Part shown: positions 54,868-64,000 of the stretch, piece by piece | Position numbering within the stretch: the first letter of the stretch is position 1 | Layout: the number at the start of each line of letters is the position of its first letter | Source: Roseburia sp. | Lineage (GTDB): Bacteria; Bacillota; Clostridia; Lachnospirales; Lachnospiraceae | DNA: 64,000 bases | NCBI GenBank assembly: GCA_022771695.1 | Contig: JALEKJ010000017.1 | Span: 1-64,000 of the forward strand | Direction: 5' to 3' | The notes under the pieces: generated by a model | Databases searched by the model: none | Seen by the model: the letters and a program-made list of their open reading frames with translations, nothing else | What the model was told of the DNA's origin: nothing | Translations under genes and position numbers: made by a program

Positions 54868-55611
54868 ATGGAAAAGCTTAGAGCAGTCATACTTGCGGCG
54901 GGCAAGGGAACCAGGATGAAATCCGACCTGCCGAAGGTGGCGCATACAATAGAAGGAAAATGTCTGGTGGACTATGCGATAGAGGCCGCTATGGGCGCAG
55001 GCGCCGAGGATATCTGCCTTGTGCTTGGTTATAAGCATGATGTGGTTCGTGCGTCAATCCTGCATAAGGATGTGGAGTACGTTTTACAGGAAGAACAGTT
55101 AGGGACCGGTCATGCTGTAAAATGTGCGAAAGACTTTTTGGGAGAAGACGGGCAGACATTGATTCTGTTTGGCGATACGCCGTTCATTACGGCAGAGACG
55201 CTGAATCGCCTGAAAGCATATCATATGGAGCGAGGAAATGCGGTCACTGTCTTGTCTGCGATGATTGATGACCCGACTGGATATGGGCGTATCATTCGCG
55301 ATGCAGACGGCAATTTTGTCAAGAGTGTAGAGCACAAGGACGCAAATGAGACAGAGCTTATGTCGCATGAGATTAATTCCGGTATGTACATTTTTGAAAC
55401 GAAAGAGTTAAAAGAGGCACTTGATAAGATTCAGCCAAATAATGCGCAGGGAGAATATTATCTTCCGGATGCGCTCACAATCATAAAAGAAAAAGGTCTT
55501 GCGGTAGACGCATTTGCATTGGAGAGTCCTGAGGATATCACCGGTGTGAATGATCAGGAGCAGTTAAAAGCGGCAACAGCAGTAATACGTAGGAGAAATC
55601 AATGTTTTTAA
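54868..55611 (+). CDS. UDP-GlcNAc pyrophosphorylase domain of GlmU only
   Basis: 247 residues ending where full GlmU (about 456) begins its acetyltransferase beta-helix. The uridyltransferase domain is intact: VILAAGKGTRMKSDLPKV, EEQLGTGHAV, FGDTPF, INSGMYIF and GVNDQEQL. It should form UDP-GlcNAc from GlcNAc-1-P and UTP; acetylation of glucosamine-1-P must be done by another protein. The coding region runs without a gap into pth (10-base overlap), so the short form looks genuine rather than broken. AGGAGG placement favours ATG 54868 over 54865. Confidence 0.85.
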   Translation: MEKLRAVILAAGKGTRMKSDLPKVAHTIEGKCLVDYAIEAAMGAGAEDICLVLGYKHDVVRASILHKDVEYVLQEEQLGTGHAVKCAKDFLGEDGQTLILFGDTPFITAETLNRLKAYHMERGNAVTVLSAMIDDPTGYGRIIRDADGNFVKSVEHKDANETELMSHEINSGMYIFETKELKEALDKIQPNNAQGEYYLPDALTIIKEKGLAVDAFALESPEDITGVNDQEQLKAATAVIRRRNQCF

Positions 55612-56180
55612 TCGTCGGACTCGGAAATCCGGGAAAACAGTATGAGCATACCAGACACAACGTGGGATTTGATGTCATGGATGTCATTGCGGATAAATAT
55701 AATATCAGTATCAGTGAGAAAAAGCACAAAGCGCTTTGCGGAAAAGGTGTGATAGAAGGGCAGAAGGTTGTGCTGGCGAAACCACAGACCTTTATGAACT
55801 TAAGCGGTGAGAGTGTGGCAGAGCTTTTGAATTATTATAAGCTTGACCCGGAGAATGAACTGCTTGTGATTTTTGATGACATCAGTCTTGCGCCGGGGGG
55901 CATACGCATTCGCAAAAAAGGAAGCGCGGGTGGACATAACGGAATTAAGAATATCATCGCTCAGATCGGTACACAGAATTTTATGCGCATTAAGGTCGGA
56001 GTCGGGGAAAAGCCAAAGGGCTGGGATTTGGCAGACCATGTGCTGGGGCATTTTGACGCGGTGGACCGATCAAAAGTGGAGGATGCTATTATAGAAGCGC
56101 TCCGGGCGGCAGAAATGATTCTGCAGGGAGAGGTTGACCAAGCGATGAATGACTTTAACGGAAAGAAACAGGAGGTCTAA
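55602..56180 (+). CDS. pth: Peptidyl-tRNA hydrolase
   Basis: 192 residues, full length. Conserved motifs: GLGNPGKQYEHTRHNVGF (catalytic histidine in RHN), KPQTFMNLSG, FDDISLAPG and GSAGGHNGIKN. It releases peptides from tRNA after ribosome drop-off. It overlaps glmU by 10 bases and abuts mfd, the common clostridial order. Confidence 0.97.
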   Translation: MFLIVGLGNPGKQYEHTRHNVGFDVMDVIADKYNISISEKKHKALCGKGVIEGQKVVLAKPQTFMNLSGESVAELLNYYKLDPENELLVIFDDISLAPGGIRIRKKGSAGGHNGIKNIIAQIGTQNFMRIKVGVGEKPKGWDLADHVLGHFDAVDRSKVEDAIIEALRAAEMILQGEVDQAMNDFNGKKQEV

Positions 56181-59100
56181 GTGCGGACATTCACAGAACC
56201 CTTGCAGGGGTTAAAAGAAGTGGAGGACCTTGAGGCAAAACTGCCGAAACTGTCAGGAGTGCTTCAGGTTTCCGGCTGTATTGATGCAGTAAAACCACAT
56301 ATGATTTATAGCATTAACAATGGTTCTGGCAACAGAATCATTGTTACTTTTCATGAGCAAAAAGCGAAAGAATTGTGGGAAGAATACCGTTTTTTTGACC
56401 CCAAGGCAGCCTATTATCCGGCGAAAGATATCCTGTTTTATCAGTCCGATATTCGTGGCAATGTGCTTACGGCAGAGCGTATCAATGCGTTAAAATTGAT
56501 AGCAGAGGAAAAGGAATGTACTATCATTACGACGTTTGACGGCTTGATGAATCCTATGCCAAGTCCGGAAAAATTCATTCAGGCAGTGAGAAAAATATCC
56601 GTGGGCGATATTCTGGACATGGAAGAACTCACAAGACATCTCGCGGAACTTGGCTACGAAAAGAATTATCAGGCAGGTACACAGGGAGAATTCTCCGTGC
56701 GAGGAGGAATCATCGATATCTTTCCATTGACGGAGGAGAATCCGTTTCGTATTGAGCTTTGGGGAGACGAAGTGGATTCTATTCGCTCGTTTGACGCGGA
56801 GAGCCAGCGCTCCATTGAGAATCTGGAAGAAGTGCATATTTACCCGGCATGTGAGCTTGTGCTTACAGAAGCGGAGCGAAAAGCGGGTATCGAACGCATA
56901 TTAGAGGAAGCAGACCGGGTTTCCGAAAAACTTCGCAAAGAATTAAAAACAGAGGAAGCTTACCGTGTGAAGTCTGCTGCAGAGCAGCTTGCGGAGGAAG
57001 CGGGAGAACTTGGCATCAGTGCCGGATTGGATGCATATCTTTCCTACTTTTGCGAGGAGTGCGTGTCACTTCTTGATTATTTTGATGCGAAGGACACGTT
57101 AGTGTTTTTGGACGAGACGCCGCGGAGCATCGAGCGTGGTATGGCGACGGAGACAGAGTTTTCAGAGAGCATGAAACAGCGGCTGGAAAAAGGATATATT
57201 CTGCCGGGACAGATGCGGGAACTTTTTACCTGCAAAGAGATACTGGCAAAAATAGAGCGGCGCCGATGCATCTCTCTGGTAGCACTGGATATGAAAAACC
57301 CGCATCTGGAAATCGAGACGAGGATGAATATCCAGACGAAGACCGTGAACCCATACAACAACAGTTTTGAACTATTGGTAAAGGACTTGGCTCGCTATAA
57401 AAAGAACGGATATCGCGTGATTCTGCTTTCCGGCTCAAGAACCAGAGCGAAACGTCTGGCAGAAGACTTGATGGAAGAAGGACTGAATGCTTTTTACACC
57501 GAAGATTTTGACCATGTGGTCAAGCCGGGCGAGATTATGACGGGCTATGGTAAGGTAAAAAAAGGCTATGAGTATCCGATGCTGAAGTTTGTCGTGATAT
57601 CCGAGAGCGATATTTTTGGCGGAGAAAAGAAGAAAAAGAAACGCCGCCGCATCTATGAAGGAGAAAAAATAGCAAGCTTTACAGACTTAAATGTCGGCGA
57701 TTATGTAGTGCATGAAAGTCATGGGCTGGGTATCTATCGTGGAATTGAGAAAATCGAGGTTGATAAGACCATAAAAGACTACATTAAAATCGAGTATGCG
57801 GGAGGAGGAAATCTTTATATCCTGGCGACGCAGTTGGAACTGATTCAAAAGTATGCCGGAGCAGATGCCAAGAAGCCGAAGCTTAACAAGCTTGGAGGAC
57901 AGGAATGGAATAAAACGAAGTCGCGGGTAAGAGGCGCAGTCAAAGAGATTGCACAGGATTTGGTCAAACTATATGCAACCCGTCAGAGCGAGACAGGATT
58001 CGCGTATGGACCGGATACTGTGTGGCAGAGGGAATTTGAAGAGATGTTCCCGTTTGAGGAGACCGAAGATCAGGATATTGCGATTGCTGCGACGAAGGCG
58101 GACATGGAAAGCACAAAGATTATGGACCGCCTAATTTGTGGCGACGTGGGTTATGGAAAGACCGAGATTGCAATCCGTGCAGCCTTTAAGGCAGTGCAGG
58201 ATGGCAAACAGGTGGCATTCCTCGTGCCGACGACAATCCTGGCACAGCAGCATTATAATACCTTTGCACAGCGCATGAAGGATTTCCCGGTAAATGTAGA
58301 CCTGCTTTGCCGCTTCCGGAGTACGACGGAGCAGAAAAAGACGGTAGAGAAGTTGAAAAAAGGGCAGGTGGATATCATCATCGGTACACATCGTCTGCTG
58401 TCAAAGGATGTCGCATACAAAGACCTTGGGCTTTTGATTATCGACGAGGAACAGCGCTTTGGCGTTGCGCATAAAGAGAAAATTAAGCAATTAAAGACGA
58501 ATATTGATGTGCTGACGTTGACGGCAACACCGATTCCAAGAACACTTCACATGAGTTTAATCGGTATTCGCGACATGAGTGTTTTAGAGGAGCCTCCTAT
58601 GGACCGAATTCCGATTCAGACTTATGTGATGGAATATAATGAGGAATTGGTGCGTGAAGCGATTTCCAGGGAGCTTGCCCGCGGGGGACAGGCGTACTAT
58701 GTATATAATCGTGTCAAGGAAATTGCGGATGTGGCGACAAAAATTGCGGAGCTTGTGCCGGAGGCGACCGTGGCATATGCGCATGGACAGATGAAGGAGA
58801 CCGAGCTTGAAAACATCATGTACCGATTCATCAATGGAGAAATTGATGTGCTTGTCTCTACCACGATTATTGAGACCGGACTTGACATCTCAAACGTCAA
58901 CACGATGATTATTCATGATGCGGACAACATGGGGTTGTCCCAGCTATATCAGCTACGCGGACGAGTAGGGCGTTCTAACCGTACCGCATATGCGTTTTTG
59001 ATGTATAAGCGGAACAAGATGTTAAAAGAGGTGGCGGAGAAGCGACTTGCGGCAATCAAAGAGTATACGGAACTTGGCAGTGGTTTTAAGATTGCCATGC

Positions 59101-59720
59101 GGGATTTGGAGATTCGCGGAGCCGGTAATCTGCTTGGCGCAAGACAGCATGGGCATATGGAGGCCGTCGGCTATGATTTGTACTGCAAGATGCTCAATGA
59201 GGCAGTAAAAGAAGCAAAAGGTATTTCTGTGGCGGAGCACTTTGACACCGCGATTGACATTGTGATTGATGCGTATATTCCGATGGGCTATATTCCAAAT
59301 GAATTTCAGAAACTTGATATTTATAAGCGCATAGCGGGAATTGAAACCTTGGAAGAGACGGATGAGATGTTAGAAGAACTGATTGACCGTTTTGGCGATC
59401 CGCCGAAATCAGTGGAAAATCTCTTGTATATCGCGAAAATCAAGTCGATGGCACATCAGGTTTACTTTACGGAAGTGTCGCAGAAAGCAGACACGCTGAA
59501 GTTTACTCTGTATGAGAAGGCAAAGATAGATGTGGCAAAAATTCCGGAACTTGTGGCAAAGTATGGGCAGAAGGTGAAGTTTACTGCCGATGCGAAGAAC
59601 CCGTATTTTACGTACTTTTTAAAGCAGAATTCCAGAGAAAAGAATTTGGACGTAAGAGAAATGCTCGAAGAATTTTTGGAGGCATCGCAGATGCTTTTGC
59701 CGACGCAGGAGAACCTGTGA
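56181..59720 (+). CDS. mfd: Transcription-repair coupling factor
   Basis: 1179 residues from a GTG that directly follows the pth stop. The UvrB-homology region (about 1-330) includes SVRGGIIDIFP; the RNA polymerase interaction domain (about 495-560) has LNVGDYVVHESHGLGIYRG; the translocase has Walker A GDVGYGKTE near 653, DEEQRFG near 755 and TATPIPRT; the TRCF C-terminal domain follows 1010. It displaces stalled RNA polymerase and recruits UvrA. Confidence 0.97.
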   Translation: MRTFTEPLQGLKEVEDLEAKLPKLSGVLQVSGCIDAVKPHMIYSINNGSGNRIIVTFHEQKAKELWEEYRFFDPKAAYYPAKDILFYQSDIRGNVLTAERINALKLIAEEKECTIITTFDGLMNPMPSPEKFIQAVRKISVGDILDMEELTRHLAELGYEKNYQAGTQGEFSVRGGIIDIFPLTEENPFRIELWGDEVDSIRSFDAESQRSIENLEEVHIYPACELVLTEAERKAGIERILEEADRVSEKLRKELKTEEAYRVKSAAEQLAEEAGELGISAGLDAYLSYFCEECVSLLDYFDAKDTLVFLDETPRSIERGMATETEFSESMKQRLEKGYILPGQMRELFTCKEILAKIERRRCISLVALDMKNPHLEIETRMNIQTKTVNPYNNSFELLVKDLARYKKNGYRVILLSGSRTRAKRLAEDLMEEGLNAFYTEDFDHVVKPGEIMTGYGKVKKGYEYPMLKFVVISESDIFGGEKKKKKRRRIYEGEKIASFTDLNVGDYVVHESHGLGIYRGIEKIEVDKTIKDYIKIEYAGGGNLYILATQLELIQKYAGADAKKPKLNKLGGQEWNKTKSRVRGAVKEIAQDLVKLYATRQSETGFAYGPDTVWQREFEEMFPFEETEDQDIAIAATKADMESTKIMDRLICGDVGYGKTEIAIRAAFKAVQDGKQVAFLVPTTILAQQHYNTFAQRMKDFPVNVDLLCRFRSTTEQKKTVEKLKKGQVDIIIGTHRLLSKDVAYKDLGLLIIDEEQRFGVAHKEKIKQLKTNIDVLTLTATPIPRTLHMSLIGIRDMSVLEEPPMDRIPIQTYVMEYNEELVREAISRELARGGQAYYVYNRVKEIADVATKIAELVPEATVAYAHGQMKETELENIMYRFINGEIDVLVSTTIIETGLDISNVNTMIIHDADNMGLSQLYQLRGRVGRSNRTAYAFLMYKRNKMLKEVAEKRLAAIKEYTELGSGFKIAMRDLEIRGAGNLLGARQHGHMEAVGYDLYCKMLNEAVKEAKGISVAEHFDTAIDIVIDAYIPMGYIPNEFQKLDIYKRIAGIETLEETDEMLEELIDRFGDPPKSVENLLYIAKIKSMAHQVYFTEVSQKADTLKFTLYEKAKIDVAKIPELVAKYGQKVKFTADAKNPYFTYFLKQNSREKNLDVREMLEEFLEASQMLLPTQENL

Positions 59721-59737
59721 AAAAACGATGAAACATA

Positions 59738-59766
59738 TTGCGACTTTTGTCAAAAAGCACTATAAT
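59738..59766 (+). promoter_or_regulatory. Promoter of the PrsA-like lipoprotein gene
   Basis: TTGCGA (59738-59743), 17 bases, TATAAT (59761-59766), in the 117-base gap after mfd. Confidence 0.65.
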
Positions 59767-59837
59767 AAGCAGGTAATTGCCCCTGACAGAGGGAGAACAG
59801 GCATAGATAAAGGCTTATGCCGACATGGAGGATAAAG

Positions 59838-60872
59838 ATGAAAAGAACAAGACTTGCCGCATTATTACTTAGCGGCATTATGGCAGCATCCGTATTAGCC
59901 GGATGTGGAAGCGTAAATAAAAATGCAGTGGTTGCAACTTTTGATGAGACGGAGATTGCACTTGGTGTGCCGAATTTTGCAGCGCGTTTGCAGCAGGCAT
60001 ATAGTGATGACATGTATAGCTACTATTTTGGCGGAAGCGCTTGGGATAGTGATTTTTCCGGAACAGGCGTAACTATGCAGGAAGACGTAAAGAACAGCGT
60101 GATGGATTCCATGTTCGAATTGTATACCCTGAATGCGCATACACAAGAGTATGGTGTGGCGTTGTCGGAGGAAGACCAGACGAAGATTGCAGAGACGGCA
60201 GCGGCATTCATCGAGGCCAACAGTAGGGAAGCGCTGAAAGAGCTTGGAGCAGATCAGGAGATTGTGGAAGAGTATTTAAGACTTGTAACGATTCAGGCAA
60301 AGATGCATGAAGCGATTATCGCGAATGTGGATACGAATGTCAGCGATGAGGAAGCCAATACCAGCGCATACAGTTATGTAAGAGTTTCTAAAACGACTTA
60401 CACGGATGCGGACGGAAACTCTGCCCAATATACAGAAGAAGAGCTGGAAATGCTTGCCGAGACAGTTGGTACGTTTGCGACAGAAGCGAAGGCTGGAACC
60501 TTAGAGGAAGCGGCAGAAACCTATGGATATACTGTAAGTACGGGTACTTTTACAGCAGATGATGAGATGCTGGATACAGCAGTGCTTACTGCATTACAGG
60601 GCTCAGAGGAAGGCGCTGTGTCAGATGTAATTGATACTGAGAATGCATATTACGTTGTCCGCTTAGATGCGAAGACGGATGCTGCAGCGACAGAAACGAC
60701 GAGAGAGAGTATCATTCGTGACAGAGAGGATGCGCTCTACGAAGAAGTGCTTTCCGGTTGGCAGGAAGAGCATACATGGGAAGTAAAAGAGAGTGTATGG
60801 AAAGATGTTACTTTTGACAGATTGTTTACAACGGTGGAACCGACGGATGATGTAGATACGACAGAACAATAA
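59838..60872 (+). CDS. PrsA/SurA-like lipoprotein foldase
   Basis: 344 residues. A lipoprotein signal (KRTRLAALLLSGIMAASVLAGC) has the lipobox LAGC with cysteine at residue 23. Residues 35-170 are a SurA-N-like helical chaperone region and 180-290 a degenerate parvulin-like domain, without the clear histidine pair of active parvulins. It likely helps secreted proteins fold on the outer face of the membrane. The gene commonly follows mfd in Lachnospiraceae. GGAGGA precedes ATG 59838. Confidence 0.85.
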   Translation: MKRTRLAALLLSGIMAASVLAGCGSVNKNAVVATFDETEIALGVPNFAARLQQAYSDDMYSYYFGGSAWDSDFSGTGVTMQEDVKNSVMDSMFELYTLNAHTQEYGVALSEEDQTKIAETAAAFIEANSREALKELGADQEIVEEYLRLVTIQAKMHEAIIANVDTNVSDEEANTSAYSYVRVSKTTYTDADGNSAQYTEEELEMLAETVGTFATEAKAGTLEEAAETYGYTVSTGTFTADDEMLDTAVLTALQGSEEGAVSDVIDTENAYYVVRLDAKTDAAATETTRESIIRDREDALYEEVLSGWQEEHTWEVKESVWKDVTFDRLFTTVEPTDDVDTTEQ

Positions 60873-60882
60873 TGGGTTTAAG

Positions 60883-60906
60883 GGATGCGCGTGCGCATCC
60901 TTTTTT
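60883..60906 (+). terminator. Terminator of the lipoprotein gene
   Basis: GGATGCGC (60883-60890) and GCGCATCC (60893-60900) with a 2-base loop, then TTTTTT. Confidence 0.85.
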
Positions 60907-60940
60907 GCGTGACAAATACTTAGGGATAGCCGATTCTTTA

Positions 60941-60969
60941 TTGCGATTTGGGACAAGGTATGCTATCCT
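60941..60969 (+). promoter_or_regulatory. Promoter of the aroK-M23 operon
   Basis: TTGCGA (60941-60946), 17 bases, TATCCT (60964-60969), about 37 bases before the start. Confidence 0.5.
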
Positions 60970-61006
60970 AAAATGAGTTGTAAGAGAGACATTTGTGAGG
61001 AAGAAC

Positions 61007-61504
61007 ATGAAGGATAATATCGTACTAATCGGAATGCCTGGTGTGGGAAAAAGCACAGTCGGAGTAGTGCTTGCGAAGGTAATGGGATATCAGTTCGTGG
61101 ATGCGGACTTGGTGATACAGGAAAAAGAGAGAAAGCTGTTGTGTGAGATTATCGAAGAGGTCGGAGCGGATGGTTTTATTGAAGTGGAGAATCGCATTAA
61201 CAGCCGGATAGAGGCGCATCATGCGATTATTGCAACTGGCGGAAGCGTTGTGTATGGTAAAGAGGCGATGACGCATTTAAAAGAAATCGGTACGGTAGTA
61301 TATTTAAAACTTCCATATGAAGAATTAAACCAACGCCTTAAGGATATCAAAGGCAGAGGTGTTGTATTAAAAGATGGTCAGACGCTTCGCGACCTGTATG
61401 AGGAGCGCGTGCCTTTATATGAAAAGTATGCGGACATCGCAGTGGACGAATATCAGTTGAACGTAGAACAGACGATTGAGAAAATCATGGAGTCATTTCA
61501 ATGA
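61007..61504 (+). CDS. aroK: Shikimate kinase
   Basis: 165 residues: Walker A GMPGVGKST (about 9-17), DAD substrate contact in FVDADLVI, GGS motif in ATGGSVV and the lid arginine region RGVVLKDGQTLRDLYEERVPLY. It phosphorylates shikimate for aromatic amino-acid synthesis. Its stop overlaps the next ATG (ATGA), so it is translationally coupled to the peptidase. Confidence 0.93.
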   Translation: MKDNIVLIGMPGVGKSTVGVVLAKVMGYQFVDADLVIQEKERKLLCEIIEEVGADGFIEVENRINSRIEAHHAIIATGGSVVYGKEAMTHLKEIGTVVYLKLPYEELNQRLKDIKGRGVVLKDGQTLRDLYEERVPLYEKYADIAVDEYQLNVEQTIEKIMESFQ

Positions 61505-63057
61505 AAAGTATTGAGTTTACGAAAAAAGCAAAGATACAGGCAATAGCCGTTGGTGTAGCAGCAGTTGTGCTGCTACTGCTTTGCGTGATGCAGATGTTTG
61601 GCATAGGTCAGGTCTATCAGTGCGTGAGCGTGAACGGCAACTTGATAGGCTATACATCTACGCAGACGGATGTCAAAGAAGTGATACAGATGGCAAGACG
61701 TGAAATTTCTATGGAGACCGGAGAGCGTTTGAGTATAGAACTGAATTGGGAGAGCAGTAGAAGCCGTAAACCATTTCAGAAACTGATGTCAGAAGGCGAA
61801 TTAAAAGATTCTGTTAAGGGTATGATAACGGAAGAGGAAATGCTGGGAAAACAGCGTGCGTATACGGTTGCTATTGATGGATATCGCGCAAATTTTACTT
61901 CCTTAGAAGAGGTAGAGACATTTCTGAATCGCGTGAAAGAATCCGTGGATGAGGTCGGAGAGTATGAGACTCGGATTCTCGGAACGGACCAGCACATCAG
62001 CGGCATTATGAATGCAGTACTGGTTTCGGTACAACCGGAGGAAACAATAGAGATTATCCCGGAAGAGACAATGGCAGACATACTCAGTTCCGGTGCACAA
62101 TCAGATTTAGTGTATGCGATGGAGTATGCATTTTCTAATCCGTCTGATGGAAGTTACCAGACTGGAATTCTCGATATGGAGTTTGTTGAGAAGGTAGAAA
62201 TATACGAGAACTTTATTGATGCAGAAGAGATTTCAGATATTGAAGAGCAGGTTGTTGAGGTAACAAAAGAAAAAGAGTCGAATAAAATATATGTAGTAGA
62301 GAGTGGAGACTGCCTTTCTGTTATTGCAATGGATCATGATACGACGGTAGCGTCCATTGTAGCGCTGAACGGATTCTCCAGCGCAGACCAGATGATTCGT
62401 GATGGTCAGGAGCTGATTATTGCTGTTCCGGAACCGGATCTTCAGATTCGCATCACTATGGGGGAGGTATACGAGGAAGACTACACGGCAGAACCGATTA
62501 TTATTGAGAATGATTCCTGGTATACGACAAAAGAAGTTGTACACGACGAAGGTACGACAGGGCATCGTGAAAGAAACGATGTCGTAGTATATGAGAACGG
62601 CATCGAAGTAAGCCGTGAAATGATACATGAAAATGTTATGATACAGTCGGAGCCGGCGGTGATTGAGCGCGGAACCATTGTTCCACCGACCTATATTAAG
62701 CCGCTTTCCGGTGGCAGATACACATCGGGATTTGGAAGACGCTGGGGGCGTATGCATAAGGGTGTTGACTGGGCCTGCCCGATAGGTACGACGGTATATG
62801 CATCCTGTGGCGGTACGGTAATTCAGGCATCTTACAGCGGCGGGTATGGTAATTGTGTGGTTATCAGCCATCCGGATGGAAGAATGACGAGATATGCGCA
62901 CAACAGTAAATTACTGGTAAGCGCTGGGCAGCATGTGGAGCAAGGACAGCCGATTGCACTCAGTGGAAGTACCGGACGCTCAACGGGGCCACACGTACAT
63001 TTTGAGCTGTATATCAATGGTTCCGCCGTCAATCCGCTGAAGTACATCAGTTATTAG
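61501..63057 (+). CDS. M23 endopeptidase with LysM and G5 domains
   Basis: 518 residues. An N-terminal membrane helix (about 11-33) is followed by a helical stalk, a LysM peptidoglycan-binding domain (about 261-312, YVVESGDCLSVIAMDHDTT), a G5 domain (about 318-400) and an M23 zinc peptidase (about 405-518) with HKGVDW, the YGNCVVISHPDG strand and HVHFELY. It is predicted to cut cross-links in the cell wall at the outer membrane face. It overlaps aroK by 4 bases. Confidence 0.93.
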   Translation: MKSIEFTKKAKIQAIAVGVAAVVLLLLCVMQMFGIGQVYQCVSVNGNLIGYTSTQTDVKEVIQMARREISMETGERLSIELNWESSRSRKPFQKLMSEGELKDSVKGMITEEEMLGKQRAYTVAIDGYRANFTSLEEVETFLNRVKESVDEVGEYETRILGTDQHISGIMNAVLVSVQPEETIEIIPEETMADILSSGAQSDLVYAMEYAFSNPSDGSYQTGILDMEFVEKVEIYENFIDAEEISDIEEQVVEVTKEKESNKIYVVESGDCLSVIAMDHDTTVASIVALNGFSSADQMIRDGQELIIAVPEPDLQIRITMGEVYEEDYTAEPIIIENDSWYTTKEVVHDEGTTGHRERNDVVVYENGIEVSREMIHENVMIQSEPAVIERGTIVPPTYIKPLSGGRYTSGFGRRWGRMHKGVDWACPIGTTVYASCGGTVIQASYSGGYGNCVVISHPDGRMTRYAHNSKLLVSAGQHVEQGQPIALSGSTGRSTGPHVHFELYINGSAVNPLKYISY

Positions 63058-63071
63058 GAAGCGTATCTTGG

Positions 63072-63146
63072 TTTACAAAATGGTAAGAAGAGTGGTATAA
63101 TCAATCGAAGAACCGCTTGACAAAAGCACACAATAGTTACTATAAT
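63072..63146 (+). promoter_or_regulatory. murA: Two tandem promoters of murA
   Basis: TTTACA (63072-63077), 18 bases, TATAAT (63096-63101, with an extended TGG), and TTGACA (63117-63122), 18 bases, TATAAT (63141-63146). The second has both consensus hexamers. Confidence 0.7.
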
Positions 63147-63183
63147 TACGTGTTTGTATGAAAGTTGTTCATAGAGGTGTGAT

Positions 63184-64000
63184 ATGGAACAGTATGTAAT
63201 TAAGGGTGGCAATCCTCTGGTTGGTGAGGTAGAGATTGGCGGTGCTAAGAATGCAGCGCTTGCGATTCTCTCCGCGGCAGTCATGACGGATGAGACCGTT
63301 ACAATAGAGAATCTTCCGAATGTCAGAGATATCAATGTATTGCTGAATGCAATACAGGAAATTGGTGCAAAAGTCGATAGACTGGATGCGCACACCGTTA
63401 AAATTAACGGTTCTTTCATTCGAGACTTAAACGTAGACAATGAATTTATTCGCAAGATTCGCGCATCCTATTATTTGATTGGAGCGCTTCTTGGAAAATA
63501 TAAAAGAGCAGAGGTTGCACTTCCGGGTGGCTGTGATATCGGAAGCCGTCCGATTGATCTTCACATGAAGGGATTTCGTGCACTTGGAGCGAATGTAGAC
63601 ATCAAGTATGGTCTTGTAATGGCATCGGCAGAAAAGTTGGTAGGAACCCACATTTATCTGGATAAGGTATCTGTCGGTGCAACCATTAATATTATGATGG
63701 CAGCTTCATTGGCAGAGGGCAAGACGATTATTGAGAATGCTGCGAAGGAGCCGCATGTCGTTGACGTTGCGAACTTCCTCAACAGCATGGGGGCGAAGAT
63801 TCGCGGAGCAGGTACAGATGTAATTCGTATTGTAGGTGTAGAGAAACTGCATAAGACGGAGTATTCCATTATTCCGGATCAGATAGAGGCGGGTACATTT
63901 ATGCTGGCGGCTGCAGCGACCAAGGGCGATGTGACGGTTAAGAACGTAATTCCGAAGCATCTGGAAGCAATCAGTGCGAAGCTGCTTGAAATCGGTTGTG
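63184..64000 (+). CDS. murA: UDP-N-acetylglucosamine 1-carboxyvinyltransferase, 5' part
   Basis: 272 codons are present before the window ends, about 65 percent of the protein. The opening [20 protein letters not shown] and KNAALAIL are typical; the fosfomycin-target cysteine lies in [28 protein letters not shown] is also present. It transfers enolpyruvate to UDP-GlcNAc, the first committed step of peptidoglycan synthesis, using the product of the GlmU-type enzyme encoded 8 kb upstream. GAGGTG precedes the ATG. Confidence 0.95.
   Translation, partial: MEQYVIKGGNPLVGEVEIGGAKNAALAILSAAVMTDETVTIENLPNVRDINVLLNAIQEIGAKVDRLDAHTVKINGSFIRDLNVDNEFIRKIRASYYLIGALLGKYKRAEVALPGGCDIGSRPIDLHMKGFRALGANVDIKYGLVMASAEKLVGTHIYLDKVSVGATINIMMAASLAEGKTIIENAAKEPHVVDVANFLNSMGAKIRGAGTDVIRIVGVEKLHKTEYSIIPDQIEAGTFMLAAAATKGDVTVKNVIPKHLEAISAKLLEIGC

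Noticed and set aside
1..64000. CRISPR array, tRNA or rRNA genes
   Set aside because: No regularly spaced repeats, cloverleaf sequences or rRNA segments were recognised by eye.

Overview
The window looks like a chromosomal segment of an anaerobic, butyrate-producing Lachnospiraceae bacterium (Roseburia / Agathobacter-like). I infer this from a recognisable butyryl-CoA:acetate CoA-transferase of the Roseburia/E. rectale type, a clostridial iron-sulfur serine dehydratase split into alpha and beta subunits, DnaD and SpoVG, a GlgC/GlgD pair, LytTR two-component systems, and strong GGAGG ribosome-binding sites. Species cannot be fixed from sequence alone. No rRNA, tRNA or CRISPR array was seen.

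Layout. 1-2 kb: the 5' end of an insertion-sequence transposase at the left edge, which has cut off the ATP-binding domain of a GHKL sensor kinase; its LytTR response regulator is intact and a LytTR-type tandem repeat lies just before a + strand promoter. 2-5.7 kb: a decaying signalling operon (coiled-coil protein, broken diguanylate cyclase, methyl-accepting chemotaxis protein, lone GAF domain). 5.7-10.6 kb: metabolism (sdaAB/sdaAA, a nucleotidyltransferase, the butyrate CoA-transferase, a glycosyltransferase). 10.8-16.8 kb: two RNA methyltransferases, a diguanylate cyclase and a MATE pump. 16.8-20 kb: a REPIN-like repeat and an operon in which a GHKL kinase and its LytTR regulator bracket NfeD and flotillin (FloA). 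20-24 kb: HD-GYP phosphodiesterase, CPBP protease, membrane protein.

24-38.6 kb is a large signalling locus: PAS histidine kinase, a response regulator with a degenerate HD-GYP domain, CheR, CheB, a CheY-like protein, CheA, CheW, a receptor without a sizeable extracellular domain, and two long hybrid kinases, the second fused to a complete DegV (fatty-acid-binding type) domain. CheC, CheD, CheX and flagellar genes are absent from the window. 38.6-43 kb holds small lineage-type proteins, a large membrane-anchored protein, an HPr/Crh-like protein and a Lys/Ala-rich protein.

43-64 kb is mostly housekeeping: PRPP synthetase-like protein, helicase loader and DnaD with two pairs of adjoining DnaA boxes upstream, MurC, GlgC (interrupted by an in-frame amber codon) with GlgD and SpoVG, an AT-rich one-gene restriction-modification insertion, a GlmU reduced to its uridyltransferase half, Pth, Mfd, a PrsA-like lipoprotein, shikimate kinase, an M23 endopeptidase and the start of MurA. 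Peptidoglycan precursor supply (GlmU, MurA, MurC) and wall turnover (M23) are therefore clustered in the right third, and c-di-GMP/chemosensory signalling dominates the left two thirds.
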